DNA of 64,000 nt from Amycolatopsis deserti (GTDB taxonomy: Bacteria; Actinomycetota; Actinomycetes; Mycobacteriales; Pseudonocardiaceae). Shown here one piece after another: positions 35,484-44,811 of the stretch. Under the pieces are notes generated by a model. That model was not told the DNA's origin. It saw nothing but the letters and a program-made list of their open reading frames with translations, and did no database searches. The first letter of the stretch is position 1. Every line of letters begins with the position of its first letter. A program made the position numbers and the translations under genes. The stretch covers positions 248,001 to 312,000 of the forward strand of contig NZ_BNAU01000004.1 in the NCBI RefSeq assembly GCF_014653945.1. Reading direction: 5' to 3'.

Positions 35484-35900
35484 TCAACCCACCCGCACCG
35501 GCTGGTTGATGCGGATCGCGTTGCCGAAGGGGTCCCGCAGCCCGCAGTCGATGCCGTACGGGCGCTCGGTCGGCTCCTGCGTGAACTCCACGCCCTTCGC
35601 CAGCAGCTGCTCGTACGTCTTGCGGCAGTCGTCGGTCGTCAGGCCGATCCAGCCGCCCGTCGCGCCCTTCGCCAGCAGCTCGCGCACCTGCGAAGCGGTC
35701 GCTTCGTCCATCGCGGGCGGTCCGGGCTTCTCCAGGAGGATCTCGCGCCCGGGCTCGCCGGGCACGCAGACCGTCAGCCACCGCATGAAGCCGAGGTCCT
35801 GGTCGACCTTGACCTCGAACCCCAGCTTCCCCACGTAGAAGTCGAGCGCCTCGTCCTGGTCCGTCACGAAGATCTGGGAGAGTGTGATCGCGTTGAACAT
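35484..35900 (-). CDS. VOC (glyoxalase/bleomycin-resistance fold) protein
   Basis: This 138-residue protein has two beta-alpha-beta-beta-beta units typical of the VOC superfamily: QIFVTDQDEALDFYVGKLGF and the C-terminal RDPFGNAIRINQP. Such proteins bind a metal or a ligand, and the substrate is unknown. It is the last gene of a likely operon behind malic enzyme and an AraC regulator, 14 bp after the latter. Confidence 0.88.
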   Translation of the reverse strand: MFNAITLSQIFVTDQDEALDFYVGKLGFEVKVDQDLGFMRWLTVCVPGEPGREILLEKPGPPAMDEATASQVRELLAKGATGGWIGLTTDDCRKTYEQLLAKGVEFTQEPTERPYGIDCGLRDPFGNAIRINQPVRVG

Positions 35901-35914
35901 GCTCGCAACGCTAA

Positions 35915-36336
35915 TCAGCGAGCCCCGCCCCTGGCTTCTCCGAAACTGCTCGGTCGAGTCCAGGCCATCGCGAAGCACGTCGGCGCGGGCCCCGCACCAG
36001 GGCCGGACGCGCGGTACTCCGACGGCGACTGCCCCACGATCTCGCGGAACGTCCGGCTGAATGTGCCCAGGCTGGTGAACCCGACGGCGAAGCAGATCTC
36101 GGTGACGCTGCGGGCGCTTTCCCGCAGCATGAACATCGACCGCTCCACCCGCCGCCGCTGCAGGTACCGGTGCGGCGTCTCGCCGAAGGTGGCGCGGAAG
36201 GTGCGGATGAAGTGCGCCTCCGAGACGTGCACCATCCGGGCCAGGGCCGCGACGTCGAGGGGCTGCGCGTAGGCGCGGTCCATCGCGTCGCGGGCCCGCA
36301 GCATCCGCCGGTTCGACTCCTCGACGGCGCGGCTCA

Positions 36337-36337
<1 letters not shown>
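35915..36337 (-). CDS. AraC-family regulator (DNA-binding domain only)
   Basis: This 140-residue protein is little more than the two helix-turn-helix units of AraC (LARMVHVSEAHFIRTFRATF and EICFAVGFTSLGTFSRTFRE, ending GQSPSEYRA). No ligand-binding domain is present, so its activity is probably set by its level or a partner. Its ATG overlaps the malic enzyme stop by one base (TGATG). Confidence 0.9.
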
Positions 36338-37731
<1,394 letters not shown>

Positions 37732-37750
37732 GGCAGTAACCCCCTGCTGT

Positions 37751-37939
37751 CTACTTGTTGATCTCGGTCTCGGGGTGCACGTACGGCACGGTGTCGAGCG
37801 GGAACGTCACGTTCCCGAACGGCGACAGCGCGCCCTGGCGGTCCGAGGAGAGCTCCGTGACCGGGTGCTCGCCGTCCGGCAGATGCGGCCAGGTGGGGTC
37901 GATACGACCGCTCTTCTTGTCCTTGTCGCCCTTCGCCAC
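37751..37939 (-). CDS. Small conserved actinobacterial protein
   Basis: This 62-residue hydrophilic protein is Asp/Lys/Pro-rich (KGDKDKKSGRIDPTWPHLPDG) with no membrane segment. The GTG at 37939 has GGAGG 6 nt upstream. A similarly placed small gene occurs next to the Rv0862c homologue in mycobacteria (from memory). It is divergent from the helicase-associated gene and its function is unknown. Confidence 0.75.
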   Translation of the reverse strand: MAKGDKDKKSGRIDPTWPHLPDGEHPVTELSSDRQGALSPFGNVTFPLDTVPYVHPETEINK

Positions 37940-38027
37940 TTCATCCTCCAGTGCTCGGCACCTACGGCTCCCAGTTTGCCTCACAGCCGCCCGAACCCGA
38001 TGGTCAGGGCGGGTATCCTCACCTGTG

Positions 38028-40262
38028 ATGCCCGCGACCTCCCTGGCGGACTGGCTGCGGTCCGCGTCCGACGACGAGCTGGGCGTGCTCCTGCAGGCCA
38101 GGCGCGACCTGGCGACCCCGCCGCCGTCCGACAGCACCGTGCTGGCCACCCGCGCCGGCACCCCCGGATCGGTCGCCAGGGCGATGGAGGACCTGGACAC
38201 CTTCACCCTCTCCGTGCTCGACGCGCTGCTGGTCGCCGACGCCGACACGGAAGCCGTCCCGCTCGCCGAGGTCGCCGAGCTGGTCGGCGCCGACGTCCGG
38301 CCGGCCGTGGACCGGCTGCGTTCGCGGGTGCTGGCCTGGGGCGACGACGACGCGGTCCGCGTGGTCCCGGCCGCGCGCGAGCTGGCCGGGCCGTTCCCGG
38401 CCGGGCTCGGCGCGTCCGTGCCCGGGCTGGACGTCGAGTCCGCCCTCGCCGAGGTCGGCGACGACGAACGCGGGCTGCTCGGCGCCCTCGCCGCCGGCCC
38501 GCCCATCGGGCGCACCCGGGACGCGGCGGCCGAACCGTCCCTGGCCGCGGGCGCGACCCCGGTGCAGAAGCTGCTCGCCCGCGGGCTGCTGCTGCGCCGC
38601 GACGACGAGACGGTCGAGCTGCCCCGCGAGGTGGCGATCGCGCTGCGCGGCGGCCGGATCTGCTCGCCCAAGGCGTTGCGGGAGCCGGAGCTGCCCACCA
38701 GGCCGCACCAGCAGTCCACAGTGGACGAGGCCGCCGCCGGTGAGGCGATGGAGTTCCTGCGGCAGACCGAATCGCTGCTGGCGCAGTGGTCGGACCAGCC
38801 GCCGCCGGTGCTGAAGTCCGGCGGGCTCGGGGTGCGTGAGCTGCGGAAGCTCGCGCGCGAACTGGACACCGACGACAACCGCGCCACGCTGCTGGCCGAG
38901 CTGGCGGTGGCGGCCGGACTGGTCGCGGACAGCCAGAGCACCAGTCCGGAGTGGGTGCCCACGACGCTGGCCGATTCGTGGCTGGCGTCCGAGCCGGCGC
39001 AGCGGTGGGTCATCCTCGCCGAGGCGTGGCTGGACCTGCCGCGGCTGCCCGCGCTGGTGGGTCAGCGGGACGCGAAGGACAAGCCGATCGTCCCGTTGTC
39101 CGACGACCTGCGGCGGCCGCTCGCACCGGCGGCGCGGCGGCGGGTGCTGGGCACGCTGGCCGAGCTGCCGCGCGGCGCGGGTGTGCACGGCGCGGACGAC
39201 CTGGTCGAGCTGCTCGCGTGGCGGGCGCCGCGACGCGGCGGGCGGTTGCGGGACGAGACGGTGCGCTGGACGTTCGCCGAGGCGTCGGCGCTCGGCGTGA
39301 TCGCGCTGGGCGCGCTGACCACGGCGGCTGGGGCGCTGCTGGCCGGCGACCGCTCGGGCGCGCTGAACGCGGTGTACGACGCGATGCCCAAGCCGATCGG
39401 GCACGTGCTGGTCCAGGCCGATCTGACGGTGGTGGCGCCGGGGCCGCTGGAGATGGACCTGGCCGCGGAGATCGCCGCGGTGGCCGACGTCGAGTCCGCC
39501 GGGCACGCGACGGTCTACCGGATCACGGAGGCGTCGGTGCGGCGGGCGCTGGACACCGGCCGGACCGCCGACGAGCTGCACGAACTGTTCCGGAAGCGGT
39601 CGGCGACCGAGGTGCCGCAGTCGCTGACGTACCTGATCGACGACGTCGCGCGGCGGCACGGCAGGCTGCGCGGCGGGGCGGCGGGCTCGTTCCTGCGGTG
39701 TGACGACGAGGTGCTGCTCGCGGAGGTGATGGGCAACTCGGTCTCCGGCGAGTACGAGCTGCGCAAGATCGCGCCGACGGTGCTGATCAGCCCGTATCCG
39801 CTGGCCGAGGTGCTGGACGGGTTGCGGGCGGCCGGGTTCGCCCCGGCGGCGGAAGGTCCGGACGGGCGGGTGGTGGACCTGCGTCCGGCGGGACGACGGG
39901 TGCCCGCGCGACCGCGGGCGACGCGGCGGGTGGTGCCCGAGCCCGCCGGGTTGACCGGCGAGCAGGCGGCGTCGGTGGTCGCGCACATCCGGGCGGGCGA
40001 CCGCGCGGCGGCGAGCCGCAAGGGGGCGGCCGTGCGCCTGCCGGGCGGCGGTGGGGGCTCCGACACGGCGGCCACGATGGCGCTGCTCGCACGAGCCCAC
40101 CGCGAGCGGCGCGAGGTGTGGATCGGCTACGTGGACGCCCACGGAACGGCCAGCCAGCGCATCGTCACGCCGACCCACGTGGGCGGCGGAGTGCTGGTCG
40201 GCACGGACGACGAGCGGTACCCGCTGCACCGGATCACCTCGGCCGCCCTGGTGGACGACTGA
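38028..40262 (+). CDS. Helicase-associated (XPB/Ssl2-like) domain protein
   Basis: This 744-residue protein belongs to the family of mycobacterial Rv0862c, annotated as a helicase C-terminal/XPB-associated domain protein. It has no Walker motifs of its own. The middle region (HVLVQADLTVVAPGPL, then YRITEASVRRALDTG) and the C-terminal WYL-like segment (AHRERREVWIGYVDAHG, HRITSAALVDD) are its recognisable parts. In mycobacteria it sits beside the XPB helicase; here XPB is 15.7 kb away. A role in DNA repair is inferred. Confidence 0.85.
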   Translation: MPATSLADWLRSASDDELGVLLQARRDLATPPPSDSTVLATRAGTPGSVARAMEDLDTFTLSVLDALLVADADTEAVPLAEVAELVGADVRPAVDRLRSRVLAWGDDDAVRVVPAARELAGPFPAGLGASVPGLDVESALAEVGDDERGLLGALAAGPPIGRTRDAAAEPSLAAGATPVQKLLARGLLLRRDDETVELPREVAIALRGGRICSPKALREPELPTRPHQQSTVDEAAAGEAMEFLRQTESLLAQWSDQPPPVLKSGGLGVRELRKLARELDTDDNRATLLAELAVAAGLVADSQSTSPEWVPTTLADSWLASEPAQRWVILAEAWLDLPRLPALVGQRDAKDKPIVPLSDDLRRPLAPAARRRVLGTLAELPRGAGVHGADDLVELLAWRAPRRGGRLRDETVRWTFAEASALGVIALGALTTAAGALLAGDRSGALNAVYDAMPKPIGHVLVQADLTVVAPGPLEMDLAAEIAAVADVESAGHATVYRITEASVRRALDTGRTADELHELFRKRSATEVPQSLTYLIDDVARRHGRLRGGAAGSFLRCDDEVLLAEVMGNSVSGEYELRKIAPTVLISPYPLAEVLDGLRAAGFAPAAEGPDGRVVDLRPAGRRVPARPRATRRVVPEPAGLTGEQAASVVAHIRAGDRAAASRKGAAVRLPGGGGGSDTAATMALLARAHRERREVWIGYVDAHGTASQRIVTPTHVGGGVLVGTDDERYPLHRITSAALVDD

Positions 40263-40264
40263 GG

Positions 40265-41083
40265 TCAGAACACGACGCGCGCGGCCAGGACGCGACCGCG
40301 GACCGACTCGTCGCCGTCGATCTTCACCACCGGCTCGCCGTCGCGGCCGGACAGCAGCCAGAGGTAGTCGAGGGCGTCGACGGTGACGGTGGCGACCGGA
40401 TCGCCCGTGCCGAGGCGCCACCGGTCCCCCGCCGGGCCGGTCAGCTCGAGCACGATCGGCGGACCGGGCCAGCTCCGCGCGAGCTCCAGCACCACCTGGG
40501 CGACGACGGCGCGGTCGTGATCGCCGGTCTCGAAGGGCCGCCCGGTGGCGCGAGCGATCTCGAGGCGGTGCATCCAGGTGTCGCGGTTGCTCAACACGTC
40601 GAGGAGGTAGCCGAAGGTGGGGTCCACCAGCTTCTCCTCCGGGAAGAACCGCGCGATCCCGAGCCGGCGCAGGAATCCCGGCACGCGCCGGCGGGCCCGC
40701 AGCGCTTTCGCACCGTCGGCCGCCAGCTTCCGGCGCAGCTCACCAGGACCAAGCTTGCCCAGCAGATCGATTTGGTAGGCGTTGTGGGCGTCAAGGCTGG
40801 TCCTCTCCGGATAACGGCGGCGCGCGCGGCGCAGGCGCCGGAGGAACAGCACGGGCCGAAAGCCCTCCTCGTGCTGGCCGGCGACATGGGCGACCATCGC
40901 GTGGACGTCCCAGCCCGCACTGGCCGTCGGCCGGTTCCAGTCGTCCTCGTCGAGGCGGTCGAGCAGCGCCAGGAACGCCGCCAGCTCGGCCTCACCGTGG
41001 CGAACCGCGTCCTGCGCGCGGGGTCTGGCGATCGTGCTCGTCTGTGTCATGGTGGTCTGGGTCAAAGTGGGCCTCTGGGTCAT
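40265..41083 (-). CDS. Maleylpyruvate isomerase/DinB-fold mycothiol-dependent enzyme
   Basis: This 272-residue protein belongs to the actinobacterial DinB-like family that often uses mycothiol. The helix ending ASAGWDVHAMVAHVAGQ and the later DTWMHRLEIARATGRPF supply the family His residues (metal site). The reaction is not predictable. The ATG has a GGAGG site and overlaps the tetR stop by 4 bp, so it is the second gene of a TetR-controlled operon. Confidence 0.85.
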   Translation of the reverse strand: MTQRPTLTQTTMTQTSTIARPRAQDAVRHGEAELAAFLALLDRLDEDDWNRPTASAGWDVHAMVAHVAGQHEEGFRPVLFLRRLRRARRRYPERTSLDAHNAYQIDLLGKLGPGELRRKLAADGAKALRARRRVPGFLRRLGIARFFPEEKLVDPTFGYLLDVLSNRDTWMHRLEIARATGRPFETGDHDRAVVAQVVLELARSWPGPPIVLELTGPAGDRWRLGTGDPVATVTVDALDYLWLLSGRDGEPVVKIDGDESVRGRVLAARVVF

Positions 41084-41679
41084 GGTGGACCTCCGGGTGA
41101 GTAGAAGCGGACGAACATGTCGAGCACCTGGGGAATGAGGCGCGTGAAGCGGCCCTCGTCATAGGCCGCGTTCGGCTCGTTCGCGAGTTGCTGGGACAGC
41201 GTGCCCGTCACGAGGATCGACATCAGGGCCACGGCGTCGTCCTCGGCCGCGGCTTCGGCGAGCTCCCCGGCTTCGACGGCCGCACGCAGATGCGCCCGCA
41301 CATCCTCGACGTACTCGACGCTGGGACGGAACGCTTCCCGCGACGGTTCGAAGTCGGGCACCGGACGGCTGCCCAGAAGCTGCGCGAGCACGGGTTGAGC
41401 GAGCGCGATGCGCCCGGTCGCCTCCACGTACGCGGTGAGCGCCTCCAGACCCGGTCGAGCCGCGGAAGCCGCCTTGCGCGCGGCTTCGAGCTGTTGCTGC
41501 GCGGCGAGCCGGAACAACTCGTCGTACACCGCGTGCCGGGACGGGAAGTGCTTGTACAACGAGGGCTGGCGGATACCGACGCGCCGCGCCACCTCGGACA
41601 GGTTCAGGCCGGCCACACCGCGTTCGGCCATTACCGCGATGGCCGCGTCCAGGATCTCCTGCCGCCGGGTACCACCCAC
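41080..41679 (-). CDS. TetR-family regulator
   Basis: This 199-residue TetR protein has HTH LSEVARRVGIRQPSLYKHFPSRHAVYDELF and a C-terminal helical WHG-like domain. It is the first gene of a two-gene operon with the DinB-fold enzyme. The inverted repeat GCTATAG/CTATAGC just upstream is its likely operator. Start is GTG 41679. Confidence 0.9.
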   Translation of the reverse strand: MGGTRRQEILDAAIAVMAERGVAGLNLSEVARRVGIRQPSLYKHFPSRHAVYDELFRLAAQQQLEAARKAASAARPGLEALTAYVEATGRIALAQPVLAQLLGSRPVPDFEPSREAFRPSVEYVEDVRAHLRAAVEAGELAEAAAEDDAVALMSILVTGTLSQQLANEPNAAYDEGRFTRLIPQVLDMFVRFYSPGGPP

Positions 41680-41693
41680 GCCGCCGCCTCCTA

Positions 41694-41728
41694 GCTATAG
41701 GTAATAGCCTGAGGCAATGGACTATAGC
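41694..41728. promoter_or_regulatory. Inverted repeat operator before tetR
   Basis: GCTATAG (41694-41700) and CTATAGC (41722-41728) are exact inverted copies, 15 bp upstream of the tetR start. The AT-rich arms probably overlap the promoter. Confidence 0.6.
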
Positions 41729-41753
41729 CCCGGGGAGGCGGCGGGAAAAGAGC

Positions 41754-42473
41754 TCAGAGCCTCCGCAGGCCCTGCAGCACCCGGTTCATGAACTCGCGCG
41801 AGGAGCGGTCGCCGAAGGACAGCCCGGACTGGTGGATCAGCACCAACCCGGCGTTGTCCAGGTCGCTGACCAGCACCTTCACCACGTTGAGCGGCAGGTC
41901 CAGGTAGGCCGCGATCTCCGCGATCGACCGCGGCTCCGCGCACAGCCCGCAGATCCTGCGGTGCTGCACGCCCGTCACGGCCTGCGGCACGCGCCCCCGG
42001 TCGGTGGTCGACACCAGCGCCTCGAGCGCAAGCTCGTAGTCCGGGCGGGTCCGGCCACCGGTGCGGGCGTACGGGCGCATCATCATCCGCGTCCGCACCG
42101 ACGTCTCCTGGCCCCTGGACTGCGCGGGCGGCACCCCGACGGCGAGCCCGGCACCGGTCCCACCACGAGCACGAGCCCCAGCAGCGCCTGCCCGGGCGCC
42201 CACGCCGACGGCAGCCCCGCCACCGGCCTCCAGACCGGCCCGCGACGCGGCACCGGCGCCCAACCCAGCTCGCGAAGCCCCAGCAGCCGGCGCGGCACCC
42301 GTCCGCCCGACACCGGGCGTCGTCCGCACCGGGGTGCGCACCGGCAACACCACCGGCTTCTTCGTCAGCACGAACCGCGCCGGCGAGTCGATCCCCTCGC
42401 GTTCGGTGCCCTGGTGCAGCCGGTCCCACGCGTCGACCCCGGGGCGGCCCGCCCCCTGCGAAAGTCCCCGCAT
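41754..42473 (-). CDS. DUF742 (CvnC-like) protein, second copy
   Basis: This 239-residue protein has a C-terminal winged-helix DUF742 domain (PDYELALEALVSTT, CAEPRSIAEIAAYLDLPLNVVKVLVSDL) that acts with roadblock and GTPase partners in conservons. The first ~120 residues are Ala/Gly/Pro-rich low-complexity sequence. Its ATG overlaps the stop of the roadblock gene upstream by one base. It is a second CvnB-CvnC pair placed after the full conservon. Confidence 0.88.
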   Translation of the reverse strand: MRGLSQGAGRPGVDAWDRLHQGTEREGIDSPARFVLTKKPVVLPVRTPVRTTPGVGRTGAAPAAGASRAGLGAGAASRAGLEAGGGAAVGVGARAGAAGARARGGTGAGLAVGVPPAQSRGQETSVRTRMMMRPYARTGGRTRPDYELALEALVSTTDRGRVPQAVTGVQHRRICGLCAEPRSIAEIAAYLDLPLNVVKVLVSDLDNAGLVLIHQSGLSFGDRSSREFMNRVLQGLRRL

Positions 42474-42898
42474 CAGCGCACGCCACCCTGGAGCTGACTG
42501 CGCAGCTCCGGCGTCATCTGCATCCCGACCCGGTCCACCAGCAGCGTCATCTCGTACGCGACCGTGCCGATGTCGGAATTCGGCGCGGCCAGCACCGCCA
42601 GGCTCGATCCGTCGCTGATCCCCATCAGGAACAGGTACCCGCGCTCCATCTCGACCACGGTCTGGTTCACGTAGCCCGCTTCGAAGCACCGCGCGGCACC
42701 GGACGTCAGGCTCACCAGCCCGGAGGCGACCGCGGCCAGCTGGTCGGCCCGGTCCTTGGGCAGCCCCTCCGACCCGGCCAGCAACAGACCGTCGGTGGAG
42801 ACGACCACGGCGTGCGCCGCGCCCGGGACCCGTCGCACGAAGTCGGTGATCAGCCAGCCGAAGCCGAAGCCGCTCGACTGCTGTGCCGATGCCGTCAT
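42473..42898 (-). CDS. Roadblock/LC7 (CvnB-like) protein, second copy
   Basis: This 141-residue roadblock protein ([52 protein letters not shown]) resembles GTPase-activating partners of MglA-type GTPases. The ATG at 42898 has a GGAGG site immediately upstream. It is about 129 bp after the conservon GTPase gene and is very similar to the roadblock protein at 44359, indicating duplication. Confidence 0.9.
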   Translation of the reverse strand: MTASAQQSSGFGFGWLITDFVRRVPGAAHAVVVSTDGLLLAGSEGLPKDRADQLAAVASGLVSLTSGAARCFEAGYVNQTVVEMERGYLFLMGISDGSSLAVLAAPNSDIGTVAYEMTLLVDRVGMQMTPELRSQLQGGVR

Positions 42899-43026
42899 GT
42901 GCCTCCTCACCGGTCGAGCCTGTTCTGCGATTATTCCGACCAGGGTATTGCCGAACCCGGCCCTGGTGGCTTGCCGCCCGGGGTGATCTCACATCGATTC
43001 ACCCTTCCGGCGGCACGGTTACCCGA

Positions 43027-43635
43027 TCACCCCGGTTGTAACGCGCGGTCCCGGTTGATCGCGTGCTCGACCACGGTGATCAGCACCTGCTTGGCCGATT
43101 CCTTCTCCCGCGCGTCGCAGGCGATGATCGGCACCGACTCGGAGATCGTCAGCGCGTGGCGGACGTCCTCGATCTGGTGGTGCAGCAGCCGGTCGAAGCA
43201 GTTGATCGCCACGATGTAGGGCAGCTTCCGGTTCTCGAAGAAGTCGATCGAGGGGAACGCGTCCGCCAGCCGCCGGGTGTCGACCAGCACGACCGCGCCG
43301 ATCGCGCCCACGGCCAGGTCGTCCCACATGAACCAGAACCGGTGCTGCCCCGGGGTGCCGAAGACGTAGAGCACGAGGTCGTCGCCGAGCGAGAGCCGGC
43401 CGAAGTCCATCGCGACCGTCGTCGTCACCTTGTTCGGGGTGGCGGTGGTGTCGTCCACCGACACGCTGGCCTCGGTCATCACCGCCTCGGTGGTCAGCGG
43501 ATCGATCTCCGAGACCGCGCCGACCAGGGTCGTCTTGCCCGCACCGAAGCCGCCGGCGACCACGATCTTGGCCGACTGCGTCGGTCCCGTCGCGGCCGAC
43601 GTGTTCGCGTCGGAGTCAAATTCTCCGAAGCCCAC
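43027..43635 (-). CDS. Conservon GTPase (CvnD-like)
   Basis: This 202-residue small GTPase has P-loop GGFGAGKTTLVG (about residues 28-39), G3 segment FGTPGQHRFWFMWDDL and G4-like NCFDRLL in place of NKxD. It is the output switch of conservons, activated near the membrane by the roadblock and DUF742 proteins. It starts at GTG 43635 and overlaps the DUF742 gene upstream by 20 bp. Confidence 0.92.
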   Translation of the reverse strand: MGFGEFDSDANTSAATGPTQSAKIVVAGGFGAGKTTLVGAVSEIDPLTTEAVMTEASVSVDDTTATPNKVTTTVAMDFGRLSLGDDLVLYVFGTPGQHRFWFMWDDLAVGAIGAVVLVDTRRLADAFPSIDFFENRKLPYIVAINCFDRLLHHQIEDVRHALTISESVPIIACDAREKESAKQVLITVVEHAINRDRALQPG

Positions 43636-44329
43636 TGAGCACCCTCTCCATGAACTCGATACTGGGACGATCGCCGACGACCGACGTCGTGGAATGGACC
43701 AGGACCAGGCCGAGATCGACGGCGTCGCCGATCAGCACCCGCGCGACCCCCAGCGGCATGCGCAGGTACGCCGCCACCTCGGCCACGGAGCGCGTGTCCA
43801 GGCACAGGCCGCAGATGGACCGGTGCTCGGGCACTCGCACCCGGTCGAGCATCCGTCCCCGCTCGCTGGTCGAGACGAGTGCTTCGATCGCCAGATCGTA
43901 GCTGGGACGTGTCCGCCCGCGCGTCCGGAAGTACGGCCGGACCAGACCGGAGGTCTCCTCCGCCGCCACCGGCGCCGGGACCGGCGGGAAACTGGGGTGG
44001 CTCTCCGCGGCGGGCGTGGACGGCAGCTGACCGGCCGGGGCCAGCGGCCCGCCGGAGTCGCCGAACAGGTCCGATGCGGGACCGGACAGCAGCCGGTCGC
44101 CGGAGATCTCCGGGTATTCGGTCGCCCCGTAGCCCGGTGGCTCGGGGTCGCTCAGGGTACTGGACCGCTTCTCGCCCGCCGCCGCCCGGCGCAGGCGCCA
44201 GGCGCGGTCGACCTTGGCCCGGAACGTGCTCCAGTCCTCGGTCCGCGCCGCCTGCGCCTCGTCCGGCCAGGCGGTTTCGGCGTCGTCGTCCAGCCGTCCC
44301 GAGCCCACGCCCGTCGGCTGCCCACCGTC
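43616..44329 (-). CDS. DUF742 (CvnC-like) protein
   Basis: This 237-residue protein has a disordered acidic/Pro-rich N-terminal half and a C-terminal DUF742 domain (YDLAIEALVSTSERG, SICGLCLDTRSVAEVAAYL). I chose the GTG at 44329, which has AGAGGG 7 nt upstream and lies 29 bp after the roadblock stop. It overlaps the GTPase gene, so the four conservon genes form one operon. Confidence 0.88.
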   Translation of the reverse strand, partial: DGGQPTGVGSGRLDDDAETAWPDEAQAARTEDWSTFRAKVDRAWRLRRAAAGEKRSSTLSDPEPPGYGATEYPEISGDRLLSGPASDLFGDSGGPLAPAGQLPSTPAAESHPSFPPVPAPVAAEETSGLVRPYFRTRGRTRPSYDLAIEALVSTSERGRMLDRVRVPEHRSICGLCLDTRSVAEVAAYLRMPLGVARVLIGDAVDLGLVLVHSTTSVVGDRPSIEFMERVLSGLRRI

Positions 44330-44358
44330 CACTGCAGTCCCTCTCGTGCCCGGCGCGC

Positions 44359-44811
44359 TCAACCGCGCGCGGCTCCTTGGAGCTGTGCCCGCATCTCGGG
44401 GGTCATCTGCTGACCGACCCGATCCACCAGAAGCGTCATTTCGTACACCACGAGGCCGATGTCGCTGTCGGGGGACCCCAGAACGGCCAGGCAGGACCCG
44501 TCCGACACCGACATGAGGAACAGGAAGCCGTTGGCCATCTCGACCACCGTCTGCGCCACGGGCCCGCCCTCGAACACCTTCGACGCGCCCCGCGCCAGGC
44601 TGGTCAGCCCCGATGCCACCGCGGCCAGCTGGTCCGCGCGGTCCTTCGGCAGCCCCCGCGACGCGGCCAGCAGCAGCCCGTCCGCCGACACCACGACCGC
44701 GTGCGCGGCACCGGGTACCCGGTGCACGAAGTCCGTGATCAGCCACGCGAAGCCGTTCCGCGGCGCCTGCGGCGTGGAGCCTCCCGGCTGCAGCGATCCC
44801 GCCCGTGTCAC
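44359..44811 (-). CDS. Roadblock/LC7 (CvnB-like) protein
   Basis: This 150-residue roadblock-fold protein ([52 protein letters not shown]) is the partner of the conservon GTPase. The GTG at 44811 overlaps the sensor kinase stop by 4 bp (GTGA), showing co-translation. Confidence 0.92.
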   Translation of the reverse strand: MTRAGSLQPGGSTPQAPRNGFAWLITDFVHRVPGAAHAVVVSADGLLLAASRGLPKDRADQLAAVASGLTSLARGASKVFEGGPVAQTVVEMANGFLFLMSVSDGSCLAVLGSPDSDIGLVVYEMTLLVDRVGQQMTPEMRAQLQGAARG